From Sphaerisporangium aureirubrum (GTDB taxonomy: Bacteria > Actinomycetota > Actinomycetes > Streptosporangiales > Streptosporangiaceae): a stretch of DNA of 64,000 nucleotides. The stretch spans positions 62,001 to 126,000 of the forward strand of contig NZ_JBHSRF010000017.1 of the NCBI RefSeq assembly GCF_042658925.1. The letters run 5' to 3'. Under the pieces are notes generated by a model. It did no database searches. It had not been told where the DNA came from and worked only from the letters and a program-made list of their open reading frames with translations. Positions 17,551 to 25,350 of this stretch are shown here, in pieces (position 1 is the stretch's first letter; every line of letters starts with the position of its first letter). The position numbers were made by a program, and so were the translations under genes.

Positions 17551-17676
17551 ATGAATTCGCTCGATGACGCCCAATCCGCCTTCGAATCCGAGCTATTTGA
17601 TCTCGGTAGAGTTTCACTGGTGGTGCTGCGGAATGCCCCCTGCCGCACTCGGACCGGCTCTGCCACATGTCGTTGA
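17551..17676 (+). CDS. possible 41-residue ORF with strong ribosome site
   Basis: ATG at 17551 has AAAGGGG 10 bases upstream. The product begins MNSLDDAQSAFESELFDLG, continues VSLVVLRNAP and then turns Cys/Arg/Thr-rich before a stop, which looks like a truncated start of a longer gene. I do not recognise it. The 559 bases between the fragment at 17389 and the SARP start hold nothing else convincing, and the region looks decayed. Confidence 0.3.
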   Translation: MNSLDDAQSAFESELFDLGRVSLVVLRNAPCRTRTGSATCR

Positions 17677-17948
17677 GGAAGCCGAGGACCCAACCAGAAC
17701 CAGGACTTCCTGCTCGAACGCGACCGGAGTCGGCTGACCCTCGGCTCGTCGCAGTCGATCACGCAGCCTCGTGCCGATGTACCGGCGTGACTCCCGCGAG
17801 CGCTTCCTGACGCTGTGGCGCGACACCGCCCCTTCAACGGACCGCGACGATGGGGAGGAGCGTCGCACCTGCCAGGCGACCACGGGACTATCCGCCAAAA
17901 CGCGGAATTCTCCACCTCGCGTCCATCAAGTCGAAATGGCTTCGTGTT

Positions 17949-18857
17949 ATGCATTTCAGGATCCTTGGTTCGCTCGATGTTTCACTCGATCGAATGGCTC
18001 TACGATTTCCGAGCGGCCGTCAGCGAACCATATTGGCGATGCTACTCATGCAGGAAGGAAATCTCGTATCGCTCGACCGGATCACCGAGGGGATATGGGG
18101 AGGGGATCCACCCGTCACCGCCAAGGGCCAGATCCAGACCTGCATATCCGCCTTGCGGCGTCAGCTGCGGAAATTCGGCGACGACCATGTGATCGTCACC
18201 AGCCTGGTAGGCTATACCATCCATATTCCCACCGGATCGCTCGACTCTGCCGTGTTCCGCCGGATGATCAACTCCGGCCGGGAGCTGGCTGCTGCCCGGA
18301 AGATCAGGGATGCAGCAGCCGAGCTTCGTGCCGCGCTCGCGCTTTGGCGCGGCCCCGCGGTCGCCTCAGACGTCGAGAGCGGGGTGGTCAGAACGATGGC
18401 GATTCGGCTTGAAGAGGAACGAATCAGGACCACCGAAGAATGCATCGAGCTTGAGCTCAAACTCGATCGGCATCACGACCTCGTAGCCGAGCTGAGTGAG
18501 CTCGTCAAAGCTTACCCACTGCGCGAGTCGCTGAGAGCGTTGCACATGCTCGCCCTGTACAGGTCAGCCCGGCAAGCAGACGCCCTTGAATCATTCCAGG
18601 AAGTCCGGGCCATCCTCAGAGAGGAACTTGGCCTGGAGCCGTCCGACCAGCTTGATAGGCTGCACAAGTCCATCCTGAAACGGGAAAATTCGCTTACAAT
18701 CGCGCCCCGGACTGGTCTCGGATCGGAATCTACAGGCAAGGTCGACACCATTATCCCCCGACGGCTTCCGCCGACCATCGCCGAATTCACCGGTCGAGAG
18801 GAAATGGCCGATACCATTGCACCTTTTTCACCCTGCGGTTGCTACGTAGTTCTGTAG
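17949..18857 (+). CDS. SARP-family cluster activator, truncated after its BTAD domain
   Basis: A 302-residue regulator. Residues 1-95 form an OmpR-like DNA-binding domain (MHFRILGSLDVSLDRMALRFPSGRQRTILAMLL, then LITEGIWGGDPP-like and TCISALRRQLRK). Residues 100-245 form the bacterial transcriptional activation domain, ending LREELGLEPSDQLDRLHKSIL. After RRLPPTIAEFTGREEMADTIA, the usual entry into an NB-ARC ATPase, the protein runs 12 more residues and stops. So it is either a small SARP or a large AfsR-type protein cut at the ATPase. SARPs activate antibiotic clusters by binding heptameric repeats near the -35. The ATG at 17949 fits the family N-terminus; the frame is open further upstream but without similarity. 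Confidence 0.85.
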   Translation: MHFRILGSLDVSLDRMALRFPSGRQRTILAMLLMQEGNLVSLDRITEGIWGGDPPVTAKGQIQTCISALRRQLRKFGDDHVIVTSLVGYTIHIPTGSLDSAVFRRMINSGRELAAARKIRDAAAELRAALALWRGPAVASDVESGVVRTMAIRLEEERIRTTEECIELELKLDRHHDLVAELSELVKAYPLRESLRALHMLALYRSARQADALESFQEVRAILREELGLEPSDQLDRLHKSILKRENSLTIAPRTGLGSESTGKVDTIIPRRLPPTIAEFTGREEMADTIAPFSPCGCYVVL

Positions 18858-18959
18858 CACGTGGATGGCTTTGGCGAGCCGAACCGGCCCCGCAAGGGCT
18901 GACGCGGACTCACGGCGGCGATCGATTTTGCAGCGCCTCATCGGACGGGCATTGAATGT

Positions 18960-20732
18960 TTAGATGCCCGCGCTCCTTCCCGTCCCTGCACTTGTCCCTG
19001 CCGGCCAACCGATGGGGTCGTCAACGCCGACCGGAACTGCCTCGCATATAACGTAATGGCGCGGCGTCATCGCTGACGGGTGTGCGGGTAGCACAGCCAT
19101 GCACCGTGCGTGAGCTTGCTCCGGCGTACGGACGGAATCGGAAGCCTCGACATACGCCACGAGCGGTTCGCCGGCTACCTGTGAAAAAATCCGCGCCTTG
19201 ACCGGTGCGAACGCGTCATCGAGGAGTCTCTGAGTTTCAGCCAGCTCAACCCACTGGATATCGGTCTTTACCCAGTTCGAGTCCCGGCGGACTGGCTCCA
19301 TCTGAAGGACATCGATTATACCCTCGTGATCGAGGTCGCCGCCGGCTGCTGCTACCAGGAGACGCTCAATGGCCTGCAGCAACGATGTCAGGTGTTCCGC
19401 CGGCACTCGGCCGACGTCGGAACTCCAGCCACACAGTTCCACCTCGCCTTCCAGCCTGGAAACATCGAATCGGACGGGTGTTGCCAGACGGAACGGCATA
19501 GGGTAACGGCGCAGTTGAGTCCGGCTCAGCATGGCGGTCATGTACTCGGGCGATGGTGCAGGTTCCTTCATGGGTACACCGCTTTCGATGACACTACAGT
19601 TGTAGATGGCATCGAAACAGAAATAGACGCCGCGGTCATGCGATATCCGGTTACCGATTTCTTCGAGCTCATAGACATCGTAAACGCCGTGCATGCAACC
19701 TTTCAGCATGCCACGCCATGCCTGCCTTACCACTTCATCGAAGCTCGCAGAGCCGACATCGATAGCGGCGATGCCGGTTTGGGCAAGCGTACCGACGTAG
19801 TCGTAAAGGTGACGCTCATAGCGGTTTGAGGGCATCACGGGAAAGACTATCTCGCGATAGCCGGTACGCACTGAGAGCACGGCGCACAACGCGGCAAGCA
19901 GGCAGCTGGACCGGCTGGTTCGCGTGCGTGCGCTCACGCACTGCACGGCTAGTGCGATGGCTGGTGATGACATGTAGACGCCCACCGTGTCGTCAGCGTT
20001 CGCCTCCGTGAGCTCGGACCCCGCAGAAGGCGTCAGGTAGAGAGGCGAGGGCATTACGGCAAGATTGCTGCTCCAGTGTTCCAGCGTTCTGCGACGTTTC
20101 TGACATTCACGCTCCGAGCGCTCGAGTTCCGCCTGGTCCAAAGGCTGATGACGAGGCGGTCCTACGACTCGAGCAGCAGAATCGCTTATCAGTTCGGCCA
20201 GCTCATGCTCTAGGATTTGCGCGGCCGCCCTGTCAACAGCCATGTGAGAGAACTCAATGAGGCCTGCGCATACCACTTCGGCGCTCGTGGCCAGGGCGAC
20301 TCGCAACTGTGGGCCGGCTAGCCGCTGCGCAGCAGGCTGTCTTGGGGCTGTGATCTCCAAGTACTTGGCGAGCTCGGCTTCAACGTCAACCCGATCGGCT
20401 CGGCCGCCTTCCAGCGAATAGATGTCAACCATCAATGTGCCAACGGAGGAAACACGCTGATATGGCTGCGGTCCGGTGGCGAAGGACGTCCGCAGCACTT
20501 CATGGCGGGCGATCAGGAGGGCAAGACTGTCAGTGACATCCTCCACACTCGCCGTTCCACTCAGGGTGACAGCACACATTACGGTGGGATACGGCTGACC
20601 CTCTCTCGAATTGAAATCATTAATCCACTTCAGAATGTTGAGCTGACCTATGGTCAGTGGCCCTTGGCGGGTGGTCTCGGCCGAGAAATGTACGGGTACT
20701 GAAGATCGCGGTGTGAGTTTGACGACTGACAT
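18960..20732 (-). CDS. free-standing NRPS condensation-type protein (degenerate first His)
   Basis: A 590-residue protein with the condensation-domain fold: PLTIGQLNILKWIN (about 25-38, C1-like), LIARHEVLRTSF (C2-like), the active site EFSHMAVDRA (Ser162-His163, Asp167) in place of HHxxxDG, and then LAALCAVLSVRTGYREIVFPVMPSNRYE and YDYVGTLAQTG. The second His and the Asp are kept; the first His is Ser. The last 130 residues resemble no module I can name. The ATG at 20732 has GGAG seven bases upstream. It is divergent from the MFS gene, with which it shares a 185-base control region. It could condense, transfer, or only act as a structural partner. Confidence 0.75.
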   Translation of the reverse strand: MSVVKLTPRSSVPVHFSAETTRQGPLTIGQLNILKWINDFNSREGQPYPTVMCAVTLSGTASVEDVTDSLALLIARHEVLRTSFATGPQPYQRVSSVGTLMVDIYSLEGGRADRVDVEAELAKYLEITAPRQPAAQRLAGPQLRVALATSAEVVCAGLIEFSHMAVDRAAAQILEHELAELISDSAARVVGPPRHQPLDQAELERSERECQKRRRTLEHWSSNLAVMPSPLYLTPSAGSELTEANADDTVGVYMSSPAIALAVQCVSARTRTSRSSCLLAALCAVLSVRTGYREIVFPVMPSNRYERHLYDYVGTLAQTGIAAIDVGSASFDEVVRQAWRGMLKGCMHGVYDVYELEEIGNRISHDRGVYFCFDAIYNCSVIESGVPMKEPAPSPEYMTAMLSRTQLRRYPMPFRLATPVRFDVSRLEGEVELCGWSSDVGRVPAEHLTSLLQAIERLLVAAAGGDLDHEGIIDVLQMEPVRRDSNWVKTDIQWVELAETQRLLDDAFAPVKARIFSQVAGEPLVAYVEASDSVRTPEQAHARCMAVLPAHPSAMTPRHYVICEAVPVGVDDPIGWPAGTSAGTGRSAGI

Positions 20733-20841
20733 ACCACTTCTCCACGCACGCTCACCGAATGCAGGCATTGATGGTTTGACCATCGACTTTGACCAGTTCT
20801 AGCGCAGGCATCTGTAATCGTCAATAAGCAAGAGACACACC

Positions 20842-20871
20842 TTGACATCATGACTGAAGTAACGATTATGT
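20842..20871 (+). promoter_or_regulatory. candidate sigma-70-type promoter for the MFS gene
   Basis: TTGACA at 20842-20847 is followed after 18 bases by TTATGT at 20866-20871. The start codon lies 47 bases downstream. The segment lies between the divergent condensation-type gene and the MFS gene in locally AT-rich DNA. Confidence 0.45.
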
Positions 20872-20917
20872 CTTCGCGTATGGCTGATGTGGTCATCCTT
20901 CTGAGAGGAGCGGCCAG

Positions 20918-22183
20918 GTGAGCGTCAACAAGGGGGTCAAACCGATCGGGTTCTTGATGAGGAATCCGAACTTCGGGACGTTGCTGGTCGTCAACCTGGT
21001 CTCATCGCTGGTGGGATCGGGCGTGGGCATCGCCTTGAGCGTCCATCTCTACCAGCTCACCCTCTCGCCGCTCTGGACAGCCGTGCTCGCGGCGGTCCCG
21101 ACCGTGGCCGGGGTGGCCTTCGGGCACCTGGCCGGGACTGTCACGGACCGCTGGAGCGCCCCCCTGCGGATCATACGGATCGCGCTCTTCCTCCGGGTGC
21201 TGGTACTGGTGGCCCTCTTCGCACTCGCCGACTCGCCGCTTGGCCTCGTCTGCGCGGTGTTCGCCCAGGCGGTCCTGCAGCAGCTCTACAATCCCGCCGA
21301 GCAGGTCCTCATCGCCGACTACGTCACCGTCGAGGACCTGGCCCAGGCCAACGGCCTGAATTCGTTCGCCTCCAATGCCACCAGGCTGGTTGGGCCGGCG
21401 CTCGGCGGGTTCATCATGGGATGGGCCGGATTCCGCTGGACGGCCATCGCGGTGACGGCGCTGATGCTGCTGGCCACACTGCTCAGCCTGCTCCTGCGGG
21501 GCTCCCGGCGGAAGACGCCGACCGCCGGCGGCACGGCGGAGGAAGGCGAAGAAGGCGGCGGCGACGGGTATCTGGCGATGCTCCGACGCAGCCGTCGCGT
21601 CCGGGGCCTGGTACTCCTGCAACTCCTTGACGCGATCAAGGAGGGGCCGCTGTCTTCCCTGTTTCCAGTGCTGATGCTGGGCGTGATCGGCGCCACTTCC
21701 GCGCAGATGGGCCTGGTCAACAGCGCGTTCGCGGTCTCGGCCGTGATCGCGGGCCCGGTGATCGGCACGGTGGTCCGCCGGCTGGGGTACCGTCTTCCCG
21801 TCCTGCTCGGCGCCGCCATCTCCAATGGCGCGATCGTGGTGCTGGCGATCTGGCCGTCGCTGCCGCTGGCGCTGATCGCCTTCGTCGTGTCCGGGCTGCC
21901 CTTCACCATCTCCTGGGTGGGCGGGCAGACCTGGCTGCTGCTCAGCACGCCGCGCTCGCTGCGCGGCCGGATCGTGGGCACGACCGGCGCCCTCTACGCC
22001 GGGGTGTCGCTCGTCGCCATGCTCGCGAGCGGCGTGCTGGCGGAATGGTTCGGCCCGCGCTGGGTCATCGGCCTGGGATCCTTCATCGCGGTAGCAGGCC
22101 TGATCGGCATCGCCGCACTACTCAACGAACGCCAGCAGCCGACCAGCACCAGCCAGACGGCACAAACTACACCCGCGAAGTGA
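20918..22183 (+). CDS. MFS transporter (DHA3-like), probable product exporter
   Basis: A 421-residue integral membrane protein with 12 predicted hydrophobic segments. It begins RNPNFGTLLVVNLVSSLVGSGVGIALSVHLYQLT. The loop 2-3 signature GHLAGTVTDRW and FNPAEQ-like LQQLYNPAEQVLIADYV, then ANGLNSFASNATRLVGPALGG, are typical of the DHA3 group that includes macrolide and siderophore exporters. The central loop (about 195-220) is Gly/Glu-rich. GAGAGGAG precedes the GTG start by seven bases. Position in the cluster suggests export of the product or self-resistance; the substrate is inferred only from context. Confidence 0.88.
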   Translation: MSVNKGVKPIGFLMRNPNFGTLLVVNLVSSLVGSGVGIALSVHLYQLTLSPLWTAVLAAVPTVAGVAFGHLAGTVTDRWSAPLRIIRIALFLRVLVLVALFALADSPLGLVCAVFAQAVLQQLYNPAEQVLIADYVTVEDLAQANGLNSFASNATRLVGPALGGFIMGWAGFRWTAIAVTALMLLATLLSLLLRGSRRKTPTAGGTAEEGEEGGGDGYLAMLRRSRRVRGLVLLQLLDAIKEGPLSSLFPVLMLGVIGATSAQMGLVNSAFAVSAVIAGPVIGTVVRRLGYRLPVLLGAAISNGAIVVLAIWPSLPLALIAFVVSGLPFTISWVGGQTWLLLSTPRSLRGRIVGTTGALYAGVSLVAMLASGVLAEWFGPRWVIGLGSFIAVAGLIGIAALLNERQQPTSTSQTAQTTPAK

Positions 22184-22401
22184 CCAAGACGCCCCCGCCT
22201 CTGCCTGAGAGTCAGCCAGAGAACTGTCAACTGGGCACTGCATGTTTTTTGTCCTGCCGGGCGGGACAACAATCATGCCGCGACGTTCCGCTACCTCGGA
22301 AGCTGACCTTCTGCCACGCGGGAAGGCTCTTCTGAGGCTGCCTCAGCGCTGGCATCACCACAGCGTTGACAGCGGTAAATTTCGGAAGCCAACATTGCGA
22401 C

Positions 22402-23091
22402 ATGGACATGTCGATGCCTCCAGCAGGACTCGAGTCTGCCTTGTTCTCCGATTCAGGAATCAGCGATCGATCACGTATCCAATCGCTCATGGAGGACATA
22501 TTCCGGCAGGCAGAAGATCGCGCAAACACATTGGATGACCGGGTTAGCTCCCTGTCCCAGGTCCTTTATCTCATGTATCTGGCGCGTGAACGGAAGGCCA
22601 GCTCCATAGCCGAGATAGGTTTCAGCATCGGCTACTCGAGTATCGCCTTCCTGGAGAGCTCGCCCTCCGTGGAGGTCACATCGTTTGAAATTCACAACGA
22701 GGCTCATGTCAAGTCGGCAAAGGAGTTCATCGACTCTCGTTACCCGGATCGCCATCACCTGATCTACGGAGATTCCACGCAAACGGTTCCAGCCTTCCAG
22801 GTACCCCGATCAGCGGATGGTTTCGATCTCATCTTCATCGACGGAGGCCACGAGTACGCGTGCGCCAAGGCGGACATCACGAACGCTCGACGGCTGGCCA
22901 AGCCAGGCGCCACGCTCGTGATCAACAGCCTGACTCCCTGGTTCAAGTGGGGGATCGGCCCGACGACCGCATGGGAAGAGGCGGTCCGGGATGAAATCGT
23001 CACCCCGCTCGAGTACGTGTCCGACGCGTTTGCCGTCAGCCGACCTCAGGGGCCGGCCCAGCGCGCGTGGGCAGTCGGACAATACCAGTAA
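22402..23091 (+). CDS. class I SAM-dependent methyltransferase, copy 1 (altered acidic pair)
   Basis: A 229-residue protein of the Methyltransf_24/O-methyltransferase type. Motif I is EIGFSIGYSS (71-80), which binds SAM; the acidic loop is FDLIFIDGGHEY (141-152). At the position where the neighbouring copy has VVDDLTPW, this copy has VINSLTPW (Asn175, Ser176). In related O-methyltransferases the acidic pair helps bind metal or the substrate hydroxyl, so this copy may be inactive or have changed use. The start is placed at the ATG shared by both copies; an upstream TTG lies within the leader. No clear ribosome site is seen; the TTGACA 36 bases before the ATG would suit a leaderless transcript. 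Confidence 0.8.
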   Translation: MDMSMPPAGLESALFSDSGISDRSRIQSLMEDIFRQAEDRANTLDDRVSSLSQVLYLMYLARERKASSIAEIGFSIGYSSIAFLESSPSVEVTSFEIHNEAHVKSAKEFIDSRYPDRHHLIYGDSTQTVPAFQVPRSADGFDLIFIDGGHEYACAKADITNARRLAKPGATLVINSLTPWFKWGIGPTTAWEEAVRDEIVTPLEYVSDAFAVSRPQGPAQRAWAVGQYQ

Positions 23092-23297
23092 GCGAAGGAC
23101 CGTCAAGATCAGCGACGGTACTAATATGTCCGCTTCCGGGTGATCGATTCCCGAGTGACGCCGCGCAAATAAATCACTCCATCCCTACCGGGGGTCCCTC
23201 GGCAGGAAATCTTGCGATGACGGCTCTTCTGACGTTTCCTCAGCGCCGGCAGCACCGAAGTGTTGACAGCGAAAGCCTTCAAAAGCAACATTGCCAT

Positions 23298-23987
23298 ATG
23301 GACATGTCGATGCCTTCGGCGGGACTCAAGTCTGCCCTGTTCTCCGACTCGGGAATCAGCGATCAATCACGCATCAACTCGCTAATGGAGGGCATATTCC
23401 GGCATGCGCAAGGGCCCGGAAACGCACTGGACGACGGAATCAGCTGCCTGGCCCAGATCCTATATCTCATGTATCTGGCGCGTGCACGGAAGGCAAGTTC
23501 CATAGCCGAGATAGGTTTCAATATCGGCTTCTCGAGCATCGCCTTCCTCGAAAGCTCTCCTCAGGCGAAGGTCACATCCTTTGAAATCAACACCGAGGCC
23601 TCCGTCAAGTCGGCAAAGGAGTTCATCGACTCTCGTTACCCGGGTCGCCATCGCCTGATCTACGGAGATTCCACGCAAACGGTTCCAGCCTTCCAGGTAC
23701 CCCGATCAGCGGATGGTTTCGATCTCATCTTCATCGACGGAGGCCACGAGTACTCGTGCGCCAAGGCGGACATCACGAACGCTCGACGGCTGGCCAAGCC
23801 AGGCGCCATGCTCGTGGTCGATGACCTGACTCCCTGGTTCAAGTGGGGGATCGGCCCGACGATCGCATGGGAAGAGGCGGTCCGGGATGAAATCGTCACC
23901 CCGCTCGAGTTCATGTCCGACGCGCTTGCCGTCAGCCGGATCCAGGGACCGGCCGAGCGCGCGTGGGCGGTTGGACAGTACCGGTGA
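23298..23987 (+). CDS. class I SAM-dependent methyltransferase, copy 2
   Basis: A 229-residue paralogue of the preceding gene with the intact acidic pair VVDDLTPW (Asp175, Asp176). Motif I reads EIGFNIGFSS and IDGGHEY is kept. The open frame extends 77 codons further upstream, but that part is the duplicated leader and has no family similarity, so I start at the ATG at 23298. Its TGA overlaps the GTG of the next gene, so it begins a run of coupled genes. Likely an O- or N-methyltransferase acting on a cluster intermediate. Confidence 0.83.
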   Translation: MDMSMPSAGLKSALFSDSGISDQSRINSLMEGIFRHAQGPGNALDDGISCLAQILYLMYLARARKASSIAEIGFNIGFSSIAFLESSPQAKVTSFEINTEASVKSAKEFIDSRYPGRHRLIYGDSTQTVPAFQVPRSADGFDLIFIDGGHEYSCAKADITNARRLAKPGAMLVVDDLTPWFKWGIGPTIAWEEAVRDEIVTPLEFMSDALAVSRIQGPAERAWAVGQYR

Positions 23988-25138
23988 ACAAGGTTGCGGC
24001 GGAACACGTCGAGAACCTGCGGCGTCAACGCACAATTCTGCCGGTGACAACGAATCCCAGTATCCGGGCGTACCAGCCGTATGCGTACCCGGTCTCGATC
24101 ATCGAGGCGCATGCTCCCAAGAACCGTGACTGGATTCTCTCGAACTTCATACACCTGGCCTATGATGAACACCCGATAGAGTCCCCGTCACTGTGCTTCT
24201 ATTCCTATGATTTTGCGGCCAATCCGTATCTGCACACCATCAGGGCCGGCCGCGAGTGGATGCAAAGGTGGATCGGCCGCAGCTTCGCCGAGTTCGTGCA
24301 TGCACAGCTTCTCGATGGCTGGTACATCTACACGTTTGTCGATGAGTTCTTTATTCCGAGACGACCGACGTACGGGGAGAGTCCTTGTCATCATGACGTT
24401 CTTATCCATGGATCAGACGGTGATGCGGGGATCGCGCATCTACTTGGTTACGACGAGTTGATTCGATTTGAAACCACTCATGTTTCATGGGCGGAGCTTG
24501 ACGCCGCTTACGAGTCCTGCGCGAACGCGGACCATCCGTGGACGCGATCATTTATTCTTTTCAAATTCAATCCAATGGCGTCCTACCGGTTCGACCCACG
24601 GTTTGTGGTTGCTGAGCTCGAGCTTTTTCTCGCTTCCGGGAATCCGGGTCGAGCCACCCAGGGTCTGGCCATGCCGGACGGTCGCCTGTACGGCGTAGCG
24701 GCGCTCGAAGCGTACCGGGATGAGCTCCTGGACACGCCGCCCAAAGGTACGGGGCTCGATCTCCATGCCCCGCGGGCGCTGTTCGAGCACAGCAGTTTGA
24801 TGTCTGAGCGATTGCAGTTGCTGCTCGGCGATGATCTATGGCAACGCTACATCAGCGAACGATATAGCACGGTACTTCGATTTTATTCGGCTCTGCCCGT
24901 GGCGGTATTCAGTGCGAAGCATAACGATGACCGTTCGGCACTGCGCCGGCTGATGGCCGGCTTTCCCGAGATCATCGGGCAACAGATAAGTACGGTGACG
25001 GATGCGCTGGACTGTCGAGCACGCAGGCTTCAGGCACCCGGAGTGCAGGGAAAAGCCGATGGGCGTGATCGCGGCGATGTGACTACGTCGCGTTACGCGA
25101 CAAAGGAGGCTGACGATGCAGGCGCGCAAGGTTCTTGA
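23984..25138 (+). CDS. unassigned protein, possibly BtrH-like acyltransferase, paired with a carrier
   Basis: A 384-residue soluble protein starting at a GTG that overlaps the previous stop. Middle segments such as YDFAANPYLHTIRAGREWM, DGWYIYTFVDEFFIPRRP, SPCHHDVLIHGSDGDAGIAHLLGYDE and YESCANADHPWTRSFILFK recall a family of uncharacterised cluster proteins. That family shares the butirosin BtrH N-terminal (papain-like) architecture: a membrane-free core with a Tyr-rich 'channel' segment, a His before a beta hairpin, and a helical tail. BtrH moves an acyl chain from a carrier protein to an amine. I cannot identify a catalytic Cys with confidence. It overlaps the next gene, a carrier protein, by 23 bases, supporting a carrier-linked job. 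Codon use is notably AT-rich. Confidence 0.5.
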   Translation: MNKVAAEHVENLRRQRTILPVTTNPSIRAYQPYAYPVSIIEAHAPKNRDWILSNFIHLAYDEHPIESPSLCFYSYDFAANPYLHTIRAGREWMQRWIGRSFAEFVHAQLLDGWYIYTFVDEFFIPRRPTYGESPCHHDVLIHGSDGDAGIAHLLGYDELIRFETTHVSWAELDAAYESCANADHPWTRSFILFKFNPMASYRFDPRFVVAELELFLASGNPGRATQGLAMPDGRLYGVAALEAYRDELLDTPPKGTGLDLHAPRALFEHSSLMSERLQLLLGDDLWQRYISERYSTVLRFYSALPVAVFSAKHNDDRSALRRLMAGFPEIIGQQISTVTDALDCRARRLQAPGVQGKADGRDRGDVTTSRYATKEADDAGAQGS

Positions 25139-25334
25139 GCAAGAGTTCCGCGTGGTGACTGGTCGCGAGCTGACGGACATGGCGGTAGACGTATTCGGGC
25201 TTGGTCTCGACTCGCTAGGAATTCTTTCCCTGCTGGGAGGGCTGCGGGAGGCTGGATACGACGTTTCACTGGACGACCTGCTGTCTGCGGCCAGCATGAA
25301 TGAATTCGTGGCGATGATGGCGAACGCCGAGTGA
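25116..25334 (+). CDS. free-standing acyl/peptidyl carrier protein 1
   Basis: A 72-residue carrier. The phosphopantetheine site is Ser33 in FGLGLDSLGILSLL, followed by a helix ending DDLLSAASMNEFVAMM. AAAGGAGG precedes the ATG. It carries LDSL rather than the GGDS/GGHS of NRPS-type carriers, so it is closer to aryl/acyl carriers. It lies between the possible acyltransferase and the A-PCP-C protein, and may hold the substrate of either. Confidence 0.85.
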   Translation: MQARKVLEQEFRVVTGRELTDMAVDVFGLGLDSLGILSLLGGLREAGYDVSLDDLLSAASMNEFVAMMANAE

Positions 25335-25350
25335 CCAAGGGGAAGCCATC

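Larger units (their letters stand above)
22325..23987 (+). repeat. tandem duplication of a methyltransferase gene unit
   Basis: Two head-to-tail units, about 22325-23091 and 23222-23987, align through their whole length including about 75 bases of leader. The leader keeps GTTGACAGCG, placed 35-36 bases before each ATG. The first half of each coding region has clearly diverged. From about 22720 (second copy 23620) the two copies are nearly identical for over 180 bases, which suggests recent gene conversion. Confidence 0.85.

Noticed and set aside
17547..17954. 135-residue minus-strand frame before the SARP gene
   Set aside because: No family resemblance or ribosome site; the region looks decayed.
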